Notes: a model not told the origin generated them from the sequence alone. Shown: positions 52,701-60,104, counted from the first letter of the stretch. The stretch is 64,000 bases of DNA from Nephrocerus scutellatus (GCA_947095585.1 OX352762.1:93904249-93968248); one strand, 5' to 3'. Numbers and translations are program-made.

Positions 52701-53542
52701 ATACTTAAGTTAATAAATTTTGTCCCAACGAATTGAAATTCAAACATTTGTTCAAAGAGTGAACTTTTATGTGTGTTTTATGTACACATCTTGTTTTGTT
52801 GACAATTGAACTCAAGTTTGGGGAAATAATTTTTGCACGTTATTTGCGCCTTAACATTTCTTTACATATATGTCAGGATTGAGTTTAAATTATTATTTTT
52901 TAGCTTCCTGTTTTCTTTAAACTTTTCATCTCGATTTGAATTTTATAGTTTTTTTTTAATTATTTATTGTATAGATTCTTGGAATGGAGGTAACAGCTAG
53001 TTGTGAAGGTGGCCAAAAATGGACTGGTCGCCCTCCAACTCCTGTTTTCTTCAAACATAATGAACATGTAAGTTATATTAATACTATTAATTTTTGAGGG
53101 ATATGCATGCGATATTTTTTAACGATTTTCTTTGCGAAAAAATGCATACTTTGGATTTTTTTATAAACTTCATTTATTATTATTATTTCAGTCCGCAGAT
53201 GACCTAGAAGAATTGCCGCTACCTCAATCGATTTACCTCGAAGGATCTTTGGCTCATGAATCACAAATTTTGGTCTCTGATTCCGAAACAAAAACCGAAG
53301 AAATTTACGATGAAGAACTTAATGGATCTCCAGAGGAGCCCGCCGTAAGTATTACATTAGTTAGTTTTCATGGTATATACAGATATGAATATAAGTTTTT
53401 GTCACAGGTTGTTCTCAGCAGTAAGATGACATTATCACTTATCAACCTTAATGCTGCCCTGAACAATGACAATAAAAACAAAAGCGATATTGAGAGTCCG
53501 TTAGCTGATGACATTGAAATAATTGGACACGATGAAAATTAA
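27568..53542 (+). CDS. RIC3: RIC-3, nicotinic acetylcholine receptor chaperone
   Basis: A complete insect RIC-3, an ER membrane protein that promotes folding and assembly of nicotinic receptors. Exons: 27568-27781, 27861-27968, 35601-35755, 38160-38300, 38352-38481, 38658-38678, 44697-44980, 45134-45161, 48118-48203, 48813-49028, 52975-53067, 53192-53344, 53408-53542; 587 residues if all are used. TM1 is at about 30-46 (FIIVTVVGCIAILWPKVF). A proline-rich linker follows (MRERGRAIPAIPSVPIVEK, PGPIPGMRPPMGAGS). TM2 is at about 184-206 (FLMPIYTVGIIVFFVYTIMK). Exon 7 holds a coiled coil (EIEKLRKKLEDTEKAMAKL). Next comes VVTAIQGLIDAADEQLKL, then an acidic C-terminus. Phases agree throughout. Exons 2 and 6 are multiples of three with matching phases and can be skipped. 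The introns, up to 7.6 kb, hold most of the window's transposons. Exon choices are from sequence; isoform use is inference. Confidence 0.93.
27861..27968 (+). other. Symmetric cassette exon 2 of RIC-3
   Basis: 108 bases, phase 1 at both ends, encoding CCDVVLDREKFLNATPFEIG and more. Skipping it joins exon 1 to exon 3 in frame (SSG-LRQERP). It ends at a good GTACGT donor. Alternative splicing is known for fly RIC-3 in general; use of this exon is inferred. Confidence 0.7.
28400..29125 (+). pseudogene. PIF/Harbinger-like remnant with transposase N-terminus
   Basis: The frame 28547-28822 reads RTRKIWMKEWYKKENEFTN and NELKVSQPDDFKNYMRMDD, followed by ATFQDYF. This matches the N-terminal signature of PIF/Harbinger transposases; the DDE part is missing. 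Flanks carry repeated GATACAAC/GGTTGTAC motifs. The right portion (about 28990-29115) resembles the interior of the small Harbinger-type MITE at 29835, sharing gaacaacttgacagccaaaa. Confidence 0.6.
29418..29487. mobile_element. Old fragment of the hAT-type MITE family
   Basis: caactctacgcatgctaatg followed by a diverged cccaaacgcgtctgtatttg matches the right half of the 271-bp MITE in reverse. It has no intact end. Confidence 0.7.
29496..29766. mobile_element. hAT-type MITE copy M3
   Basis: 271 bp, flanked by the perfect 8-bp duplication GGTAGTGC (29488-29495 and 29767-29774). Orientation opposite to M1 and M2. Confidence 0.93.
29779..30299. mobile_element. hAT-type MITE copy M4, split by a smaller MITE
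   Basis: The left end is at 29779 and the right end at 30299. The flanks GTGCAAAG and GTGCAATA match at 6 of 8 bases, so this is older than M3. Its sequence is interrupted at 29835-30104. It abuts the target duplication of M3. Confidence 0.8.
29835..30104. mobile_element. PIF/Harbinger-type MITE nested in M4
   Basis: 270 bp with long inverted ends (TGTTAATTTTTTT, then CGTAAAACTCT). It is flanked by the 3-bp duplication TTA (29832-29834, 30105-30107), the TSD size and sequence of PIF/Harbinger elements. Removing it with one TTA restores the MITE sequence catgcttagatt. Confidence 0.85.
30303..30470. mobile_element. Diverged fragment of the hAT-type MITE family
   Basis: gcgaaaaacgtaagatttga, tttgctctttt and the end gttgggctttctgtaggaga show an older member or a sister family with changed termini. 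Confidence 0.7.
30534..31536. mobile_element. Nested cluster of hAT-type MITEs (M5 complex)
   Basis: The whole 1-kb block is flanked by one perfect 8-bp duplication, GCGTGTAC (30526-30533, 31537-31544). Inside are a full copy (30534-30803), a right-end piece (30804-30922), two reversed pieces (30923-31059 and 31060-31251) and another full copy (31266-31536). Junctions fall at attcacat/atgtgaat and ctctttgc, which are internal MITE sequences. It formed by self-insertion followed by recombination between copies. Confidence 0.85.
31740..32125 (+). pseudogene. LINE reverse-transcriptase C-terminal remnant
   Basis: Broken plus-strand frames give LYNDKIYKCYHDVDIVNKIK, then IGMPRWAGLLVCMSEEG and RKVFDVVFMG, with the familiar order R-W-x-G-x-x-x-x-M then V-F. 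This is the tail of an RTE- or L2-like reverse transcriptase. Several stops are present. Confidence 0.6.
32286..32325. repeat. (TCTATA)n microsatellite
   Basis: Runs of tctatatctatatc over about 40 bases. Confidence 0.85.
32744..34047 (-). mobile_element. Mariner-like element, structurally complete
   Basis: 1304 bp with TIR ACGGGTGTTTTTTTAAGAGG at the left and one mismatch in the first 22 bases at the right. It is flanked by the TA duplication (32742-32743, 34048-34049) and contains one uninterrupted transposase frame. It is inserted in the R1-like LINE. Confidence 0.93.
32850..33971 (-). CDS. Tc1/mariner-superfamily transposase
   Basis: A 373-residue cut-and-paste transposase, full length for the superfamily (about 340-380). 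The N-terminal helix-turn-helix region reads LTPEQRFQIEEIYFQNQCSI and is of the DUF4817 type common in insects. A second HTH is near LSIRRRAQQIGLCPSTLWKI. The catalytic aspartates lie in FSDEAHF, QQDGATCHTS and RSCDLTPLDYFLWGYVK, with 36 residues between the second and third. No stop or frameshift is seen, so the protein may be functional. The start could be Met1 or Met13 (MNRLTPEQRF); the second fits the family better. The subgroup is left open. Confidence 0.93.
   Translation of the reverse strand: MAFLLSIVWQIIMNRLTPEQRFQIEEIYFQNQCSIKNVYRALREFYGAHNRPSETTIKNVITKFRSTFTLLDAKPPTRMRRVRTEENIAVVEASVEENDNLSIRRRAQQIGLCPSTLWKILRKDLGLVPYKIQLVQELKPHDHRLRREFSDWSLNQLNEDPFFYRKILFSDEAHFLLNGYVNKQNCRIWSKDNPHAVQELPMHPDKCTVWCGLWAGGIIGPYFFKNEEGRRVTVNGNRYRTMLNEFLLSNLEDMDMDEMWFQQDGATCHTSRETIDLLKETFNDNIISRNGPVNWPPRSCDLTPLDYFLWGYVKSLVYVDKPQSIDALETNIQRVIADIRPQMLEKVLENWTSRMTFVKNSRGSHMPEIVFKC
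34246..34516. mobile_element. hAT-type MITE copy M6
   Basis: 271 bp, flanked by the perfect 8-bp duplication GATGCGTC (34238-34245, 34517-34524), inserted within the R1-like reverse-transcriptase frame between the Trp-Asp-Ala-Ser and Thr-Lys-Gly codons. Confidence 0.93.
34576..34833. mobile_element. hAT-type MITE copy M7
   Basis: 258 bp, flanked by CTCTCACT on both sides (34568-34575, 34834-34841). It belongs to a subfamily with ctcaatgcatactaatgctg near the left end, shared with M8. Confidence 0.93.
35756..36789. other. RIC-3 intron segment with no clear element
   Basis: AT-rich intronic DNA. A more GC-balanced stretch at 36280-36420 may be a LINE scrap, but no motif supports it. Confidence 0.4.
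36790..37105 (-). pseudogene. Jockey-like LINE reverse-transcriptase fragment
   Basis: The minus strand reads IPSKVIETLINGQLIKFFET and HKQYGFRGQRCIVNLVAYIT with EQWN, the early RT blocks of jockey-like LINEs (V-I-E...QYGFR). The stretch 37240-37520 on the same strand (FLNRLNEKICCNFHRITLN) is probably the upstream linker of the same copy. Confidence 0.75.
37440..37965 (+). mobile_element. tRNA-derived SINE copy S2, split by an insertion
   Basis: The left part has the B-box region (ggtgcgaatccc), cccacctctcgcgaa and gagagtaattac, up to about 37560. The right part resumes at about 37797 with cggaaagcttctcaattcgc and ends ggtctgtagcgccgaatatt with an (ATT)n tail. An unrelated segment of about 235 bp lies between. 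Confidence 0.85.
37560..37796 (-). mobile_element. Poly(A)-tailed retroelement insertion inside SINE S2
   Basis: Begins on the plus strand with a run of about 27 T, that is, a poly(A) tail on the minus strand, followed by tatagagacttattgccaag. The orientation and tail suggest a 5'-truncated LINE 3' end. No coding part is present, so the lineage is unknown. Confidence 0.55.
38658..38678 (+). other. 21-nt microexon of RIC-3
   Basis: Lies between a TTGAACAG acceptor and a perfect GTAAGC donor. It encodes WREHQT plus split codons, phase 1 at both ends. Either inclusion or skipping keeps the downstream frame. Confidence 0.65.
38679..39310. other. RIC-3 intron segment, nothing recognised
   Basis: AT-rich intronic DNA after the 21-nt microexon. 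No element supported. Confidence 0.4.
39310..39490. mobile_element. Helitron-like terminus with C-rich tract, copy 1
   Basis: actactagttattgcctatt is followed by a strongly C-biased, G-poor stretch (cgccccacccaccctcgccc and similar). The same ACTAGCTG-plus-C-rich plan occurs at 42828, 43203 and 49103. Confidence 0.5.
40070..40860. mobile_element. Helitron-like element with tandem units of about 124 bp
   Basis: Four to five units, each with gtatgggagccccccgaccc, ggggcccgatc, acaaaaagt, ggagatacacatgtgtataa and gaagaaaatcggg. Unit starts lie near 40199, 40349, 40473 and 40597. The 3' module reads gaagtgggttaaaaattgat, cacaagatttggc, a (CAGC)n tract, then cacgggcaagtgaagttaat. Non-autonomous Helitron-like elements of flies have this plan; no Rep/helicase frame is seen. 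Confidence 0.65.
41080..41345 (-). repeat. Relative of the 8.7-kb Harbinger remnant
   Basis: Reverse complement of 41085-41125 reads ggaggtgtgggcacaacacg and continues actttcttttacggacggga, matching 8735-8790. The adjoining 200 bases are non-coding. Confidence 0.6.
41540..41965 (-). mobile_element. Helitron-like element, reversed copy
   Basis: Carries the 3' module in reverse: ttaacttcacttgcccgtgg, a (GGCT)n tract, atcaatttttaaccc-like sequence and one to two tandem units ending cggccccttggg. Together with the copy at 40 kb it forms a large inverted pair about 0.7 kb apart. Confidence 0.65.
42032..42050. repeat. (TG)n microsatellite
   Basis: Nine uninterrupted TG units or so. Confidence 0.85.
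42051..42820. other. RIC-3 intron segment with weak tandem phrases
   Basis: tataactttccctcacctkcc-like phrases occur at 42210 and 42311. Otherwise unassigned; probably interior of a Helitron-like element. Confidence 0.35.
42828..42900. mobile_element. Helitron-like terminus with C-rich tract, copy 2
   Basis: actagctgaaatacccggct is followed by a C-rich stretch (gtccccagccccactcac). The SINE S3 is inserted next to it. Confidence 0.5.
42903..43198 (+). mobile_element. Full-length tRNA-derived SINE, copy S3
   Basis: About 296 bp. The head is tRNA-like: ggcgccgtggctcagtggat (A box TGGCTCAGTGG), then ggttcgaatc (B box) 40 bases later. The body has cccacctctcgcgaaag, ttctcaattcgccgttcgga and ccttggaccgcatggtctgt. 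The 3' end is gcgccgatattattattatt. This is the best-preserved copy of the family, which would be transcribed by RNA polymerase III and mobilised by a LINE. Confidence 0.9.
43203..43690. mobile_element. Helitron-like element, C-rich terminus plus one tandem unit
   Basis: aaactagctaaaatacccgg is followed by C-rich tracts to about 43510. Then the reversed 3' module (aaatcttgtgatcaattttt) and one unit (gatcggccccagggtcg) lead to a gctcccatataattt end. Confidence 0.6.
43808..44190. repeat. Dispersed repeat family R, copy B (reversed)
   Basis: Contains tccttagactgaatttcaac, cgtgtgtctatagtagtgga, ccgag/ctcggattctacctgtc, ttttaaaacaattgtgtcgc, and at its end agctgagaagctcgctttac. This is the reverse complement of copy A at 22687. 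A central poly(A/T) tract expands it. Confidence 0.7.
45134..45161 (+). other. 28-nt microexon of RIC-3
   Basis: Encodes RLGILSINM and one base of the next codon. It converts phase 0 at 44980 to the phase 1 needed at 48118, giving the join M-VVTAIQGL. Without it the conserved AIQGLIDAADEQ exon could not be read in frame, so it is likely constitutive. The donor is GTTAAG. Confidence 0.7.
45162..45955. other. RIC-3 intron segment, nothing recognised
   Basis: GC content is somewhat higher from 45450 on, suggesting LINE 3' sequence, but there is no readable domain. Confidence 0.35.
45960..47175 (-). pseudogene. LINE remnant with endonuclease fused to RT by internal deletion
   Basis: Minus strand from about 47160: KDTFYLRLNNSLDQLRKSDI, then DILMGDLNAKLGSDN (endonuclease). 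It passes at once to MLWETTNTTEQSVEYRSPLY, MVFVDFKCAFDSLDR, GVMQGCTLSPLLF and LEYADDICLLS (RT palm with YADD). Beyond frameshifts come KWSWIGHTLRKPSDN, ALDWNPQGSRR and WRAFVEALCSP. It is the same lineage as 55055-56380. The missing middle marks an internal deletion. Confidence 0.8.
47176..48117. other. RIC-3 intron segment, AT-rich, nothing recognised
   Basis: Low-complexity A/T-rich DNA. No element supported. Confidence 0.4.
49103..49625. mobile_element. Helitron-like element with C-rich and G-rich halves and a 67-bp tandem pair
   Basis: tactagctgcgtgcccgtcg opens a C-rich tract (to about 49375). Then a G-rich part holds two near-identical 67-bp units starting gggggtcggtggggaggtgg at 49426 and 49493. 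It ends gggcacacctagttatg. The C-rich and G-rich halves are partly complementary. Confidence 0.6.
49626..50644. other. RIC-3 intron segment, nothing recognised
   Basis: A weak repeated phrase (gtaaggtcaaaagtac and its reverse) occurs near 50037 and 50157. Not otherwise assigned. Confidence 0.35.
50648..50925 (-). mobile_element. tRNA-derived SINE copy S4
   Basis: A full-length reversed copy. The (ATT)n tail is at 50650-50668, then the 3' end (complement of ggtctgtcgcaccgaat). The head carries a B box (ggttcgaacc) and A box (tggatcagtgg) near 50910. Confidence 0.9.
51283..52240 (-). pseudogene. Jockey-like LINE, endonuclease and EN-RT linker
   Basis: Minus strand: FNFIWLKVKVQERNIHYCFL, YRSLYLDS, EIVIAGDFNEHNYGWL (endonuclease). 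After a break come TDKYSVNVLSPLGSSDHCVA (the SDH motif), KEVWQYEKANWDGLNNFF and the linker RKFIRFRNKSIKPK. Several frame changes are present. The RT fragment at 36790 could be from the same lineage. Confidence 0.8.
52241..52974. other. RIC-3 intron segment, nothing recognised
   Basis: AT-rich intronic DNA up to the exon at 52975. Confidence 0.4.
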
Positions 53543-54467
53543 AATTTATCGACTTAAAGATGGGCAGGTTATTTTGTATTCTTAAAAACATCTAAATGTA
53601 CTTCTTTTCTTATACTATATATAATATTAAATTATTTGTTTCATTATGTCATATTATTTAACATTGTACTTATAAGAAGACTTATTTATATTTATAAATG
53701 TTTATATACGCAGGTCTATTCTCGAAATTTCTTTTACATATTCATTATCGAATGTTCGACATGCTTTATTATACTCCGAACATCAGAAACTTTCAATGTG
53801 ATCAAAAGGTTGCAGCTTCTCATAAATGGCTTTTTAAATCGTTTTTTTATTGATTTAGTTTTTTATTCTAAACTTAAAATAAAAATCGTATATAATTATT
53901 TTGTAAAATTTCTTTTTAACAAAAATTTAACTTTACTTAAAGAATATCTCTTATTAACATTATATCAACACTATGCTGAAAATAACCACACAACAAAAAA
54001 TGTAATTATTTTTATTGTTATTTAATTGCGCAACATCTAAAATTATATAAAAAATTTGTTCAGAATTGTTTTAGTATAGCTATAATTAATTTATTTTAGC
54101 TTAAGTTAACTTCTAGTCCATATTGTAAATTCCCAGATTGATTTAAAATGTAAAATCAAAGCAATGTTTATAGAATATATACAGTATGTATATATTTATA
54201 TGATATATATACTGCTTTGGTAAAAACATGCGAAATACTGTAATACGTGTAAGAATAACGACTATTCATATTAATTTTTTATTTAAATATTATATGTGTT
54301 TGCAACAACAAAATGTTGCCTTTTACGTTAACTGTTCAAAAACTTTTTGTGCCACCAATCCGACACACAAATTCCTATACCTGTCGAAAACGAAATATCA
54401 TTTTAGAAACAGCTTTTTCGTTTGCTTTTTCTGAAGATGAGTCAATATCAAATCAAATTATAAACAG

Positions 54468-54473
54468 AATAAA
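54468..54473 (+). promoter_or_regulatory. Candidate poly(A) signal of RIC-3
   Basis: AATAAA about 925 bases after the stop codon. The A/T-rich 3' UTR has other near-matches, so this choice is tentative. Confidence 0.35.
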
Positions 54474-54702
54474 GTATAAAGGATAAAGGTTATTAGGTTA
54501 TTTCTTTATGATTTTCCACATTTCTACATAGAAAACGCTTGAACAGAAACAATAAAAATGGATAAATTTACTATATATTTTTATATTATTTTCCAGAAAA
54601 AGTACATCTCTATTCTTCCATTTGGAGCACTAAGCAATTTTTATGGCCATTGCCTACAAAAACTTCTCCTATTTGAAAAATTTTTTTATATGCATATATA
54701 CA

Positions 54703-54865
54703 TCGTGGCTCAGTGGAAGTGTACATGGCTGCTGAGCAGGAAGTTCAGGTTCGAAGCCCAGCAACACCAAAAGTATTAACATGCGCAGCACAAATGGTCG
54801 CGAGAAGTTAGGCCTTGGACCGCAATGGTCTGTCGCGCCGAATATTATTATTATACATACGAATT
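54703..54865 (+). mobile_element. tRNA-derived SINE copy S5, internally deleted
   Basis: Head tcgtggctcagtggaagtg with both pol III boxes, then a jump from aacaccaaaagtatt directly to the 3' part (aacatgcgcagcacaaatgg) and the tail ccgaatattattattat. About 130 body bases are missing. Confidence 0.88.
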
Positions 54866-54907
54866 GGGTTTGTAGTTAAATTTATTTGAACAATTTTGAC
54901 CAAATTA

Positions 54908-54995
54908 AATAATAATTATAATATTGGGCGCGACAGACCGTTGTGGTCCAAGGCCTAGCTTCTCGCGACCATTTGTGTGTGTTGTGCATGTATAA
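54908..54995 (-). mobile_element. tRNA-derived SINE copy S6, 5'-truncated
   Basis: Reversed 3' end only: tail aataataattataatattgg, then gcgcgacagaccgttgtggt and ggcctagcttctcgcgacc. It lies 40 bases from S5 in opposite orientation. Confidence 0.85.
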
Positions 54996-55054
54996 TGCAT
55001 TGCATGGAACTGCATTGCGATTGATCGGGAAACTACTGACTGCTCAAAACTTGG

Positions 55055-56380
55055 TTGCCGCTTGGCTTGGTTTGGTACCGAAAAATGCCCGCTACTGAAA
55101 CCGACACAACGCCTTGGATAAGTAATGATCGAATAATGACGACTTTTGGCTATTGTACCCGGACTAAGATTGGTTTCTGGAATGTGAGGACGCTCCTTGA
55201 CTCAGGGAGCGAAGGACCTCAAAATGCCAGATTTCTTCCACTGGAACGTGAGTTTCTTCGATATAATTTGGACACACTGGGATTGAGTGAAGTAAGATGG
55301 TTCGACGGGGGAGAGTACCAATCCCCAACGTGTAACACTGTGCTACTCTACTCCGGCAAACCCTCCGGCAGTCCCCGTGAATCTGGAGTGGGTCTGCTGC
55401 TAGCGTCAACAGCACGCAGAGGCCTAACTTTCTGGCACCCACATGGTGATAGGATCTTATCGGCCAGATTTCGGACTAGAGTACGGCGCATCACGATCAT
55501 ACAGTGTTACGCCCCAACGAATCCTTCGATTGAGGATGAAAAGGACAACTTCTACAATCTGCTAAGCGCTGTATTCAACGCAACGCCGAACGGAGATATC
55601 GTCATTGTGATCATCTTGACTTGAATGCCAAGGTAGGCAACGACAATGAAGGACTCAAACATGTGATTGGGAAGCAAGGCCTCGGCGAACGAAATGACAA
55701 TGGTGAAAGATTTGTTGATTTCTGCAACACCAACAACTTGGAGGCACCATGTTTCAGCATAAGACCTGCCACAAGTTCAGCTGGGTGTCAACTGACAGGC
55801 AATCATCATCCAATCATCAGATCAGCCGACGTTTTAGGAGCTGTCTTTTAAACGTCCGAAACAGACGAGCAGCCGACATGGGTATGGTACGAGATCATCA
55901 CCTTATGGTAGCTATTGTCCAGTTACGTACTGCATCAGTTCAAACAATCCGCAATATCATCCGAATGCCTAGGTTTAACATCGACCGGCTAAAGATCCCC
56001 TCAGTACGCCAACAATTATGGGATCATTTATCGCAAGGAGTGGAAGAAATCAGCAGCTCACTACCGACAACCATCCAAGAACATTGGAAGGCTGTGAAAA
56101 ATGTTTTCACATCTAGAGCGGAAAGTATTGTTGGTTGAAGCCAGGCAAGGCAAAGCACAGAGTAAATATGAGATCGCTACCGCACTAAACGCACTTAAGA
56201 ACAACAGGTCGGTAGGACTAGATGGTATACCCGCAGAGATTCTGCGCGCCGCTCCAATGACATCAGCAGATCTTTTATATCCTCTTGTAGAGAGAGCTTG
56301 GGAGGCAGAAAGTTTCCCCGACGAGTGGAAGAAGGGAATGATTGTCAAGCTCCCTAAAAATGGTAACAATTTGAGCTATT
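55055..56380 (+). pseudogene. LINE with APE-type endonuclease and start of RT
   Basis: Frames in succession: KIGFWNVRTLLDSGSEGPQN, NLDTLGLSEVRWFDGGEY, SGVGLLLASTARRGLTFW, ITIIQCYAPTNPS; then, after a frameshift near 55612, LNAKVGNDNEGLKHVIGKQG and NDNGERFVDFCNT; then CLLNVRNRRAADMGMVRDHH; then the RT entry NNRSVGLDGIPAEILRAAP. At least three frame breaks occur, and it is truncated at about 56380 next to a Helitron-like element. The family resembles LINEs often mislabelled craniofacial development protein 2. Confidence 0.85.
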
Positions 56381-56489
56381 TTCCATGTTTTCGGGTAATA
56401 TTTTCTTCTTAGAATTGCGTTTATTAAGTTACTTATATATTATTCCTTTGTTTGATAGTCTACTCAAGATATTTCCAGTGATTAGACCA

Positions 56490-57200
56490 TATTCAGGGCT
56501 TTTTAAATTCTCTATATTAACTTCGCGTGCACGTGGCTGGGTGGCTGGCTGGTCAGATTTTCTGATCAATTTTTAACCCACTTCCCATAGCCCGATTTTA
56601 TTGAACATTGCATGAACATTGCACACATGTATATTTCCGGTGACAATGCTTTCTATTAAAATTTGAGGCCCGAGGGGACCTCGTGGTCGGGGGGCTCCCA
56701 TACAAATAATTTTGTCTCCAAAATTTTTACAAAAAGTGTTGTCCATCGGAGATACACATGTGTATAGAATTTAAAGAAACTGTGGTTAATTTGTAAAAAT
56801 TTTATAAAAAAAAATTTTTAATAGTGTTGTCTCCGTAAATACACATATGTGCAAAATTTCAATAAAATCGGGCTTTGGGAAGTGGGTTTAAAATTGATCG
56901 CAAGATTCCACGACAAGCCGACCGACCGATCGACCGATAACCAGACGTGCTACGGGCAAGCGAATTTAATATAGAAATTTTTAAATAAAATATTTTTCAA
57001 TAAAATCGGACTTTGGGAAGTGGGTTAAAAATTAATCGCAAGATTCCACGACAAACCGACCGACCGACCGACTGCCGACCGGCGTGCCAAGGGCAAGTGA
57101 AGTTAATATAGATCTGTATATCTGTCGTCGGATATACTATTCTTTATATTTAAAAAAGAGAATTTATTTGTTTGTATGTTTGTGCCGCAAAGTACTTGAG
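56490..57200. mobile_element. Helitron-like elements, back-to-back copies
   Basis: A reversed 3' module (ttaacttcgcgtgcacgtgg, gtggctggctggtcag) is followed by units with ccgaggggacctcgtggtcg and ggagatacacatgtgtatag. Then come two forward modules ending ccgaccgaccgac-type tracts and aagggcaagtgaagttaata, and finally ttgtttgtatgtttgtgccg, a phrase also present at 41420. Confidence 0.65.
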
Positions 57201-57614
57201 TTTTTTTACTTTACTGTAAAATTTTAAGCACACCACACAATCTTGCAAGTACAAACAATTAATATTCAAAAATTTGAAAATTACACTTGCCGCATACACA
57301 ATGCACAATATACTACGTTTATATGCGGTAGTGATGGGCGAAATCGATCTAACCAAATCTTTTTACCCTGATCACTCAAAATATCGAAATGACCGAACTG
57401 GTTAGCAAAAAAAGATCAGGTTAAAAAGATCGACTTGCTCATTCGTTCACTAACGAACTGGTTAGCATAAGATCAGGTTAAAAAAAGCCCATGCTGTCTT
57501 GAGAGTTTGAGTTGGAGTTTTGTTGAAATGATAAAATGTATATCAGCAAATTTTCGACTCGAGTTTGCTGAGCGAGTGCAGTAGAGTTTAGTAAAGTTCA
57601 TCTCAACTCGACCT

Positions 57615-57740
57615 AGGACAAAACCTTCTCTATAGAAAGCCTACCTGTTTTCCTGAATTAAAGATCCACATTTAAAAAGTACGAAAATTAGATTTATTGA
57701 TAATTAATAAAAGAGCAAAATTGCGATCGAATTGTTACTA
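57615..57740. mobile_element. Diverged hAT-type MITE end
   Basis: caaaaccttctctatagaaa is intact, but the following 100 bases are only loosely like the family (agagcaaaatt). No right end was found. Confidence 0.65.
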
Positions 57741-57829
57741 TATGTAAATGTAATTTCGTCATTTATGAATATTTTTATTAATTTTTTTAGAGAATTAAGA
57801 ACATTAAAAATTTTATGTAAAACATGTTA

Positions 57830-57912
57830 CTGTTCGATATAGCAACCTTTTGCGCGGATGATAGCGTCGAGTCTCTTAACGAAGGCATTGCATGCCTTGG
57901 ACTGATGGTCCG
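57830..57912 (-). pseudogene. Tc1-like transposase C-terminal scrap
   Basis: The minus strand reads KACNAFVKRLDAIIRAKGCY, then IEQ and a stop. It fits the last helix of Tc1-like transposases (the R-L-x-A-I-I-x-A-K-G pattern). No upstream catalytic part is recognisable. Confidence 0.45.
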
Positions 57913-58434
57913 ATACACAAACATTTTAATCTTATTCTAATGCTGGAGCTGTTTGACAATAGCCGCTTCTATCTTTTCAGCCAAAAAAAGTGCAATCACA
58001 CTGTTATATTTGAATTCCATTTTAAATATTCCTTTCAAATGCGACGTTTATCGATATGCCTCCGTAGACTTGTTAACAACCAGCTGCATTTTATTTGTAC
58101 TGGAATAGGAATAGGAATAATTTTACAACAACAATGTCATGCATTCGGAATAGCTTCTTGTAGGAATGATGAATGTAATTATATTCTGCTTTTAGTTAGA
58201 AACCTCACCACCAGAATGGTTTTAATTGTCACTTTGCCTGTTCGGAGTTCAATTCGATGACTTTTTTTTCATTTCGTGGGAATTATAAGATATTAACTTA
58301 AAAATACAAAATGAAGAACTAATTCAATCAGAACCAATTTGTAAGCTGATCTATTTTCAAATTTATTTAAAGTGGCAAAGTATTTTTTACCTTACTCTAG
58401 CGGCGCTTCAGAGCGATTATTATCCATAATTTTT

Positions 58435-58800
58435 TAAATTCTCTAATCGGAGATACACATAAGTATACAGTTTGAAGATAACCGGGTACTCTTTTTATCA
58501 AATTTGTCCGGGGATCACTTCCAAATTTTTACAAATAGTGTTGTCAATCGGAGATACACATGTGTGTAAATTTGAAGAAAATCCGGTATTTTTTAAAAAA
58601 TTTGTATGAGTGGCCCCCCGACACCCAGGCCCGAACACTTCCAAATTTTTACAAAATAGAAAGTGTTGTCATCAAAGATACACATGTGTGCAAAGTTTTA
58701 ATTAAAATGGGCTTTAGGAAGTGGGTTAAAAATTCAACATAAGATTTGGTAGGGCAGCCATCCATCCACGGGCACGCGAAGTTAATGCACTGGGGTTCCG
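58435..58800. mobile_element. Helitron-like element with two to three tandem units
   Basis: Repeats of ggagatacacatgtgtgtaa and gaagaaaatccggt, a gtatgagtggccccccgaca phrase, then the 3' module aggaagtgggttaaaaattc and cacgggcacgcgaagttaat. Confidence 0.65.
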
Positions 58801-58871
58801 ATTAGCGTCCTTAAATGGTTCTAAAAACGAAACAACGCAAATCGAAATACATTTTCTTGTATATTCCTATA

Positions 58872-59133
58872 CAATTGGTTGAAGATTGGTTCAAAAGTTT
58901 ATAAAAAATTTATTTTGTTACGAAAATCGAAACAAATTTACCCATATGATTCAATACTTTTAATAGTAGTTTTAGTGGTAGTAATTGGTTCCAAAGACTA
59001 TAAAATTGGTGGAAGATTGCTTCAAAAGTTTATAAAAAATTTATTTTGTTACGAAAATCGAAACAAATTTTCCCATATGATTCAATACTTTTAATAGTAG
59101 TTTTAGTGGTAGTAATTGGTTCCAAAGACTGTA
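58872..59133. repeat. Tandem duplication, 131-bp unit
   Basis: A unit from about aattggttgaagattggttc to gtaattggttccaaagac occurs twice with very few differences, period 131. Confidence 0.88.
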
Positions 59134-60104
59134 AATTTTTATTTTTTTATTTCATTAAAAAACTCATTTAGTTTGACATGTCAAATCTCTTTAATTTGTT
59201 CTCCTGTCGATGAAATTAAATCGCCTTTACTTCTTGTAGGCCATTGTTCTGTAACATAAACGCAGAACATTAATATCATTTAATAACAAGAATAACATCA
59301 ACGAAATTCATGCAACACCGCAAATCGAGGACGAAAATCGAAACAACGCAAAACTAGTCGACGCAAATCGGGACCCCAATGTATAGATATAGAGAATTCA
59401 AAAATAGCGTTAATGCTGAAAATCCAATGGAAAGCCCTTTAAGAAACACACTAAACAGCTTAACTGGAGTACAACATTTACTTTAGTTAAATGATCGATT
59501 CTACATTTAAATTGGGCTTTTGAAGTGAAGAGACTATTCGATTGGTATTCTTTACTTCAGATAAATGTCAATGTTTCTCAGCAGAAGTAATTACACGAGC
59601 AGAAAATCTCTTCACTTACATCAGTTGTCTAGTTTCTCTCAGATTATTAAAGAAGTAACGATAGTAAATAGTTGTCAATAGAAATGTATCGTCAATACTA
59701 TGTATATAGTAAAAGCGTTTTATTTAGTTAATTTAGTCCAAACAAACGCGTTTTATAATAATAATTGACAGCAAAAAATCATGCATTGTGAATTGTGATT
59801 CTTTGTCAGTCCGAAATTAAATTGACAAGATCCATGGCCCAAGTTCTGGTGCTGGTGCGTTTGCTTGTGCGACATGGTGCAGGATAACGTCGTATTTATA
59901 ATTTCTTATTTTGCTTTAAATGTTGTTTGCATCTTTTTTAAGTAATTCGTTTGGATTACTCAGTTTGGATTAATATTTTGTACCTGTTAAGAAGCTATGC
60001 TCGAGCGCTTAGACTGAAATGCGTATTTAAATTTTACATATTAAAAATGTCTAAACGTGGGATTTCCAGCTTGGAGGATAATTTCCAGCATATAAGGACA
60101 AGCA
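59134..60104. other. Intergenic DNA
   Basis: No element supported. The part after 59800 may be the upstream region of the candidate exon at 60105. Confidence 0.35.

Noticed and set aside
53636..54025. 129-codon plus-strand frame after RIC-3
   Set aside because: AT-rich 3' UTR; the Phe/Ile/Tyr/Lys-rich peptide is what chance frames in such DNA give.
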